A stretch of DNA of 8,029 nucleotides from the NCBI GenBank assembly GCA_002371985.1, contig DFHZ01000001.1, positions 1-8,029 of the forward strand, given 5' to 3'. Shown piece after piece: positions 6,734 through 8,029 of this stretch (positions are counted from its first letter, which is position 1; each line of letters opens with the position of its first letter). The notes under the pieces are model-generated. The model was not told the origin of the DNA. It ran no database searches and saw only the letters and a program-made list of their open reading frames with translations. This DNA comes from Ruminococcaceae bacterium UBA3710 (lineage in GTDB: Bacteria; Bacillota; Clostridia; Oscillospirales; Acutalibacteraceae). The translations under genes and the position numbers were made by a program.

Positions 6734-8029
6734 TCTGATTCCATATCCTTCTTCGTCTTTTTGCCATACTCTTATCCAGTCAACATAGTTATAAGAAATC
6801 TTATGGTCATCGGGGACCGGAAGGTTTGTATAACCTCTGTCCGAAAATGCACTGTAAACAACTGTTGAATACTGGTCAAAAGAATTGTAAGCATCAGAAA
6901 TCGTACAATCAAAGGTATAATATCTTTTACCGTCAATATAGAATGAAATATAATCATCCGTCCATTCCATACCGAAGTTATGATAGTTTTCACCGAATTT
7001 TTCGTTGATTTCGACCTTTGGTGCGACTCCGCCCTGTACACTTGGATTATGTTGTAAAAGTTCCTTATGTTCTGTTCCCCAGATATGAAGATTAGGCTTA
7101 AACGAATTGGTTTCACCGGCATTTTCATAGATATCAAACTCGCCGGTATCACCGCCTGTATATGTTACAACCCAAAGACCGGAAAGATAACCTTGAATAT
7201 CCGACATCTTTATACGGCCTTCAACAAATCCGTACTTGAAATACATTGAATTTGCACCGGTAGCCGTTACATCAACACCGTGGCTATCGTTACCGATAAG
7301 TTCGACCTTTGTCTTAAGCACACCGTCTTCAACAGAAGCATTTTTCAAATCACTGTAAGTAGTACCGCCGTGGCATGTAGCATATCCTCCGGCTCCCTTT
7401 AATTTCCAGGTTTTGCTTAGTTTGTTTCCGCTGAAATCTTCAGACCAAGCAAGTTTATAACCGTTTGTCAAAGAATAACTACCGTCATAAGTACCTTTGT
7501 ATGTACCGGCTGACACCGCACCACCTTTCAGTTTCGAAACCAAATCAATAACACCGGCATTTACGGCAGAATTGCTTACACTTAATACAGATGTTCTTCC
7601 GTTTTCTACCGTAATAGTGTAATCTTCATTGACTTCTTTTGATACGGTTACGCTGTAATTCGATGATGTACGGTTAGTATGGCCTATCAGAATCTCATTG
7701 GTACTCTTAGAAGTCTTATCATCCGCAACTTTTATGATTTTTCCCGTAAGCCTTATAACATTATCTAACAGGTAGTCGGATGCACTTACTTCCATAAAGG
7801 AACTATATGCAGAATGTACTATGGTATAATCAGAAATCGGTATGTCTGCGAGCATTATATTTTTCGTGGCATTAAAGTTTGATGACACATAGTTAAGACC
7901 TATTTCTATGCCCGATTTCCTGTTTTTGCAGTAATTCTTTTCAAAGAAATCTATTGCATAGCCGAGCGAATGGCTATTACCCGCAGCAATAATAATCTTG
8001 TTGTTTTGCTGACGGATAATAAAGTCAGC
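6725..8029 (-). CDS. Glycoside hydrolase family 16 protein (N-terminus beyond the window)
   Basis: The frame is open to the right edge, giving 434 visible C-terminal residues. A GTG at 7888 lies inside a conserved module and is not the true start: 47 in-frame codons precede it and align with the dockerin protein. The visible part begins at the end of one alpha/beta module (IIRQQNNKIIIAAGN), then a second module (NEILIGHTNRT, SNSAVNAGVIDL), a short Gly/Ser/Tyr linker, then GH16 from YKLAWSEDFSG to VDWIRVWQKDEEG. The catalytic motif is GEFDIYEN: nucleophile Glu297, Asp299 and acid/base Glu302 of the visible part. Its ExDxxE spacing is the beta-bulge form found in laminarinases, agarases and carrageenases. 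MYFKYGFVEGRIKM and NLHIWG are further GH16 signatures. GH16 enzymes are endo-acting retaining hydrolases or transglycosylases on beta-1,3/1,4-glucans or galactans; beta-glucan is the likelier substrate beside a GH3, but this is unproven. It ends right after GH16, with no C-terminal dockerin or anchor. A signal peptide and any dockerin would lie outside the window. Confidence -1.
   Translation of the reverse strand, partial: ADFIIRQQNNKIIIAAGNSHSLGYAIDFFEKNYCKNRKSGIEIGLNYVSSNFNATKNIMLADIPISDYTIVHSAYSSFMEVSASDYLLDNVIRLTGKIIKVADDKTSKSTNEILIGHTNRTSSNYSVTVSKEVNEDYTITVENGRTSVLSVSNSAVNAGVIDLVSKLKGGAVSAGTYKGTYDGSYSLTNGYKLAWSEDFSGNKLSKTWKLKGAGGYATCHGGTTYSDLKNASVEDGVLKTKVELIGNDSHGVDVTATGANSMYFKYGFVEGRIKMSDIQGYLSGLWVVTYTGGDTGEFDIYENAGETNSFKPNLHIWGTEHKELLQHNPSVQGGVAPKVEINEKFGENYHNFGMEWTDDYISFYIDGKRYYTFDCTISDAYNSFDQYSTVVYSAFSDRGYTNLPVPDDHKISYNYVDWIRVWQKDEEGYGIRIK
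7535..8029 (-). repeat. Tandem alpha/beta module shared by the GH16 protein and the dockerin protein
   Basis: This part of the GH16 protein aligns with residues about 1226-1391 of the dockerin protein (bases 1 to about 500). Shared landmarks, in order, are DF-I followed by an I-I strand, a helix ending in DYF or DFF, LNY or LDY, LAD-(D/P)IS-Y-IV, EILIGHTNRT, YTITVE--RT and NSAVNAGVID. Within the dockerin protein the module occurs twice in tandem (NYIFVGSTNAG, then YEILIGHTNRT). The strand-IxIGxTN-strand layout resembles the small domain that precedes catalytic barrels in GH20 and GH67 enzymes; that fold assignment is tentative. DNA identity is only moderate and synonymous sites differ, so the duplication is old. 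Confidence -1.

Noticed and set aside
6772..7249. Frames inside the GH16 gene, including 6772-7152 on the minus strand (126 residues)
   Set aside because: They are out of frame with the intact GH16 domain and cover its catalytic region; they are shadows, not frameshifted gene pieces.
7886..7888. GTG as the start of the GH16 protein
   Set aside because: The frame continues 47 codons upstream to the window edge and those residues align with the dockerin protein. No signal peptide follows this GTG.

Overview
All three recognisable genes lie on the minus strand and are transcribed right to left. Two of them run off the window. In transcription order they are: (1) the C-terminal 434 residues of a large protein ending in a family 16 glycoside hydrolase (GH16) domain (8029 to 6725); (2) a complete family 3 glycoside hydrolase (GH3) with no signal peptide (6590 to 4350); (3) the first 1391 residues of a very large secreted multidomain protein (4173 to the left edge). 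Protein 3 has a signal peptide, four carbohydrate-binding-like repeats, a Listeria-Bacteroides repeat, an internal type I dockerin and a C-terminal module that recurs in protein 1.

The AT-rich DNA, Shine-Dalgarno sites, dockerin, Listeria-Bacteroides repeat and absence of SusC/SusD-like genes point to an anaerobic plant-fibre-degrading Clostridia (Ruminococcus/Oscillospirales type) from a gut or rumen. This is inference from gene content; no marker gene is present to fix the taxon.

Layout: 1-4173 is the dockerin protein, open at the left edge. 4174-4349 is a 176-base gap with a possible promoter, a 10+10 inverted repeat and a small hairpin touching the ribosome binding site. 4350-6590 is the GH3 enzyme. 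6591-6724 is a 134-base gap holding two strong stem-loops, one followed by a T-tract on the plus strand only, and an 18-base perfect palindrome over the GH16 stop codon. 6725-8029 is the GH16 protein, open at the right edge. No stretch over 300 bases lacks a gene. I see no tRNA, rRNA, CRISPR, insertion sequence or plus-strand gene.

A working model is a Gram-positive polysaccharide-use locus. The exported GH16 protein and the exported dockerin protein act on an extracellular glycan. GH16 plus GH3 suggests a beta-glucan such as laminarin or mixed-linkage glucan, but the substrate is not proven. The cytoplasmic GH3 would finish imported oligosaccharides. The two exported proteins share an unusual tandem module in front of a catalytic (GH16) or unseen C-terminal region, so they are probably paralogous in their C-terminal halves.
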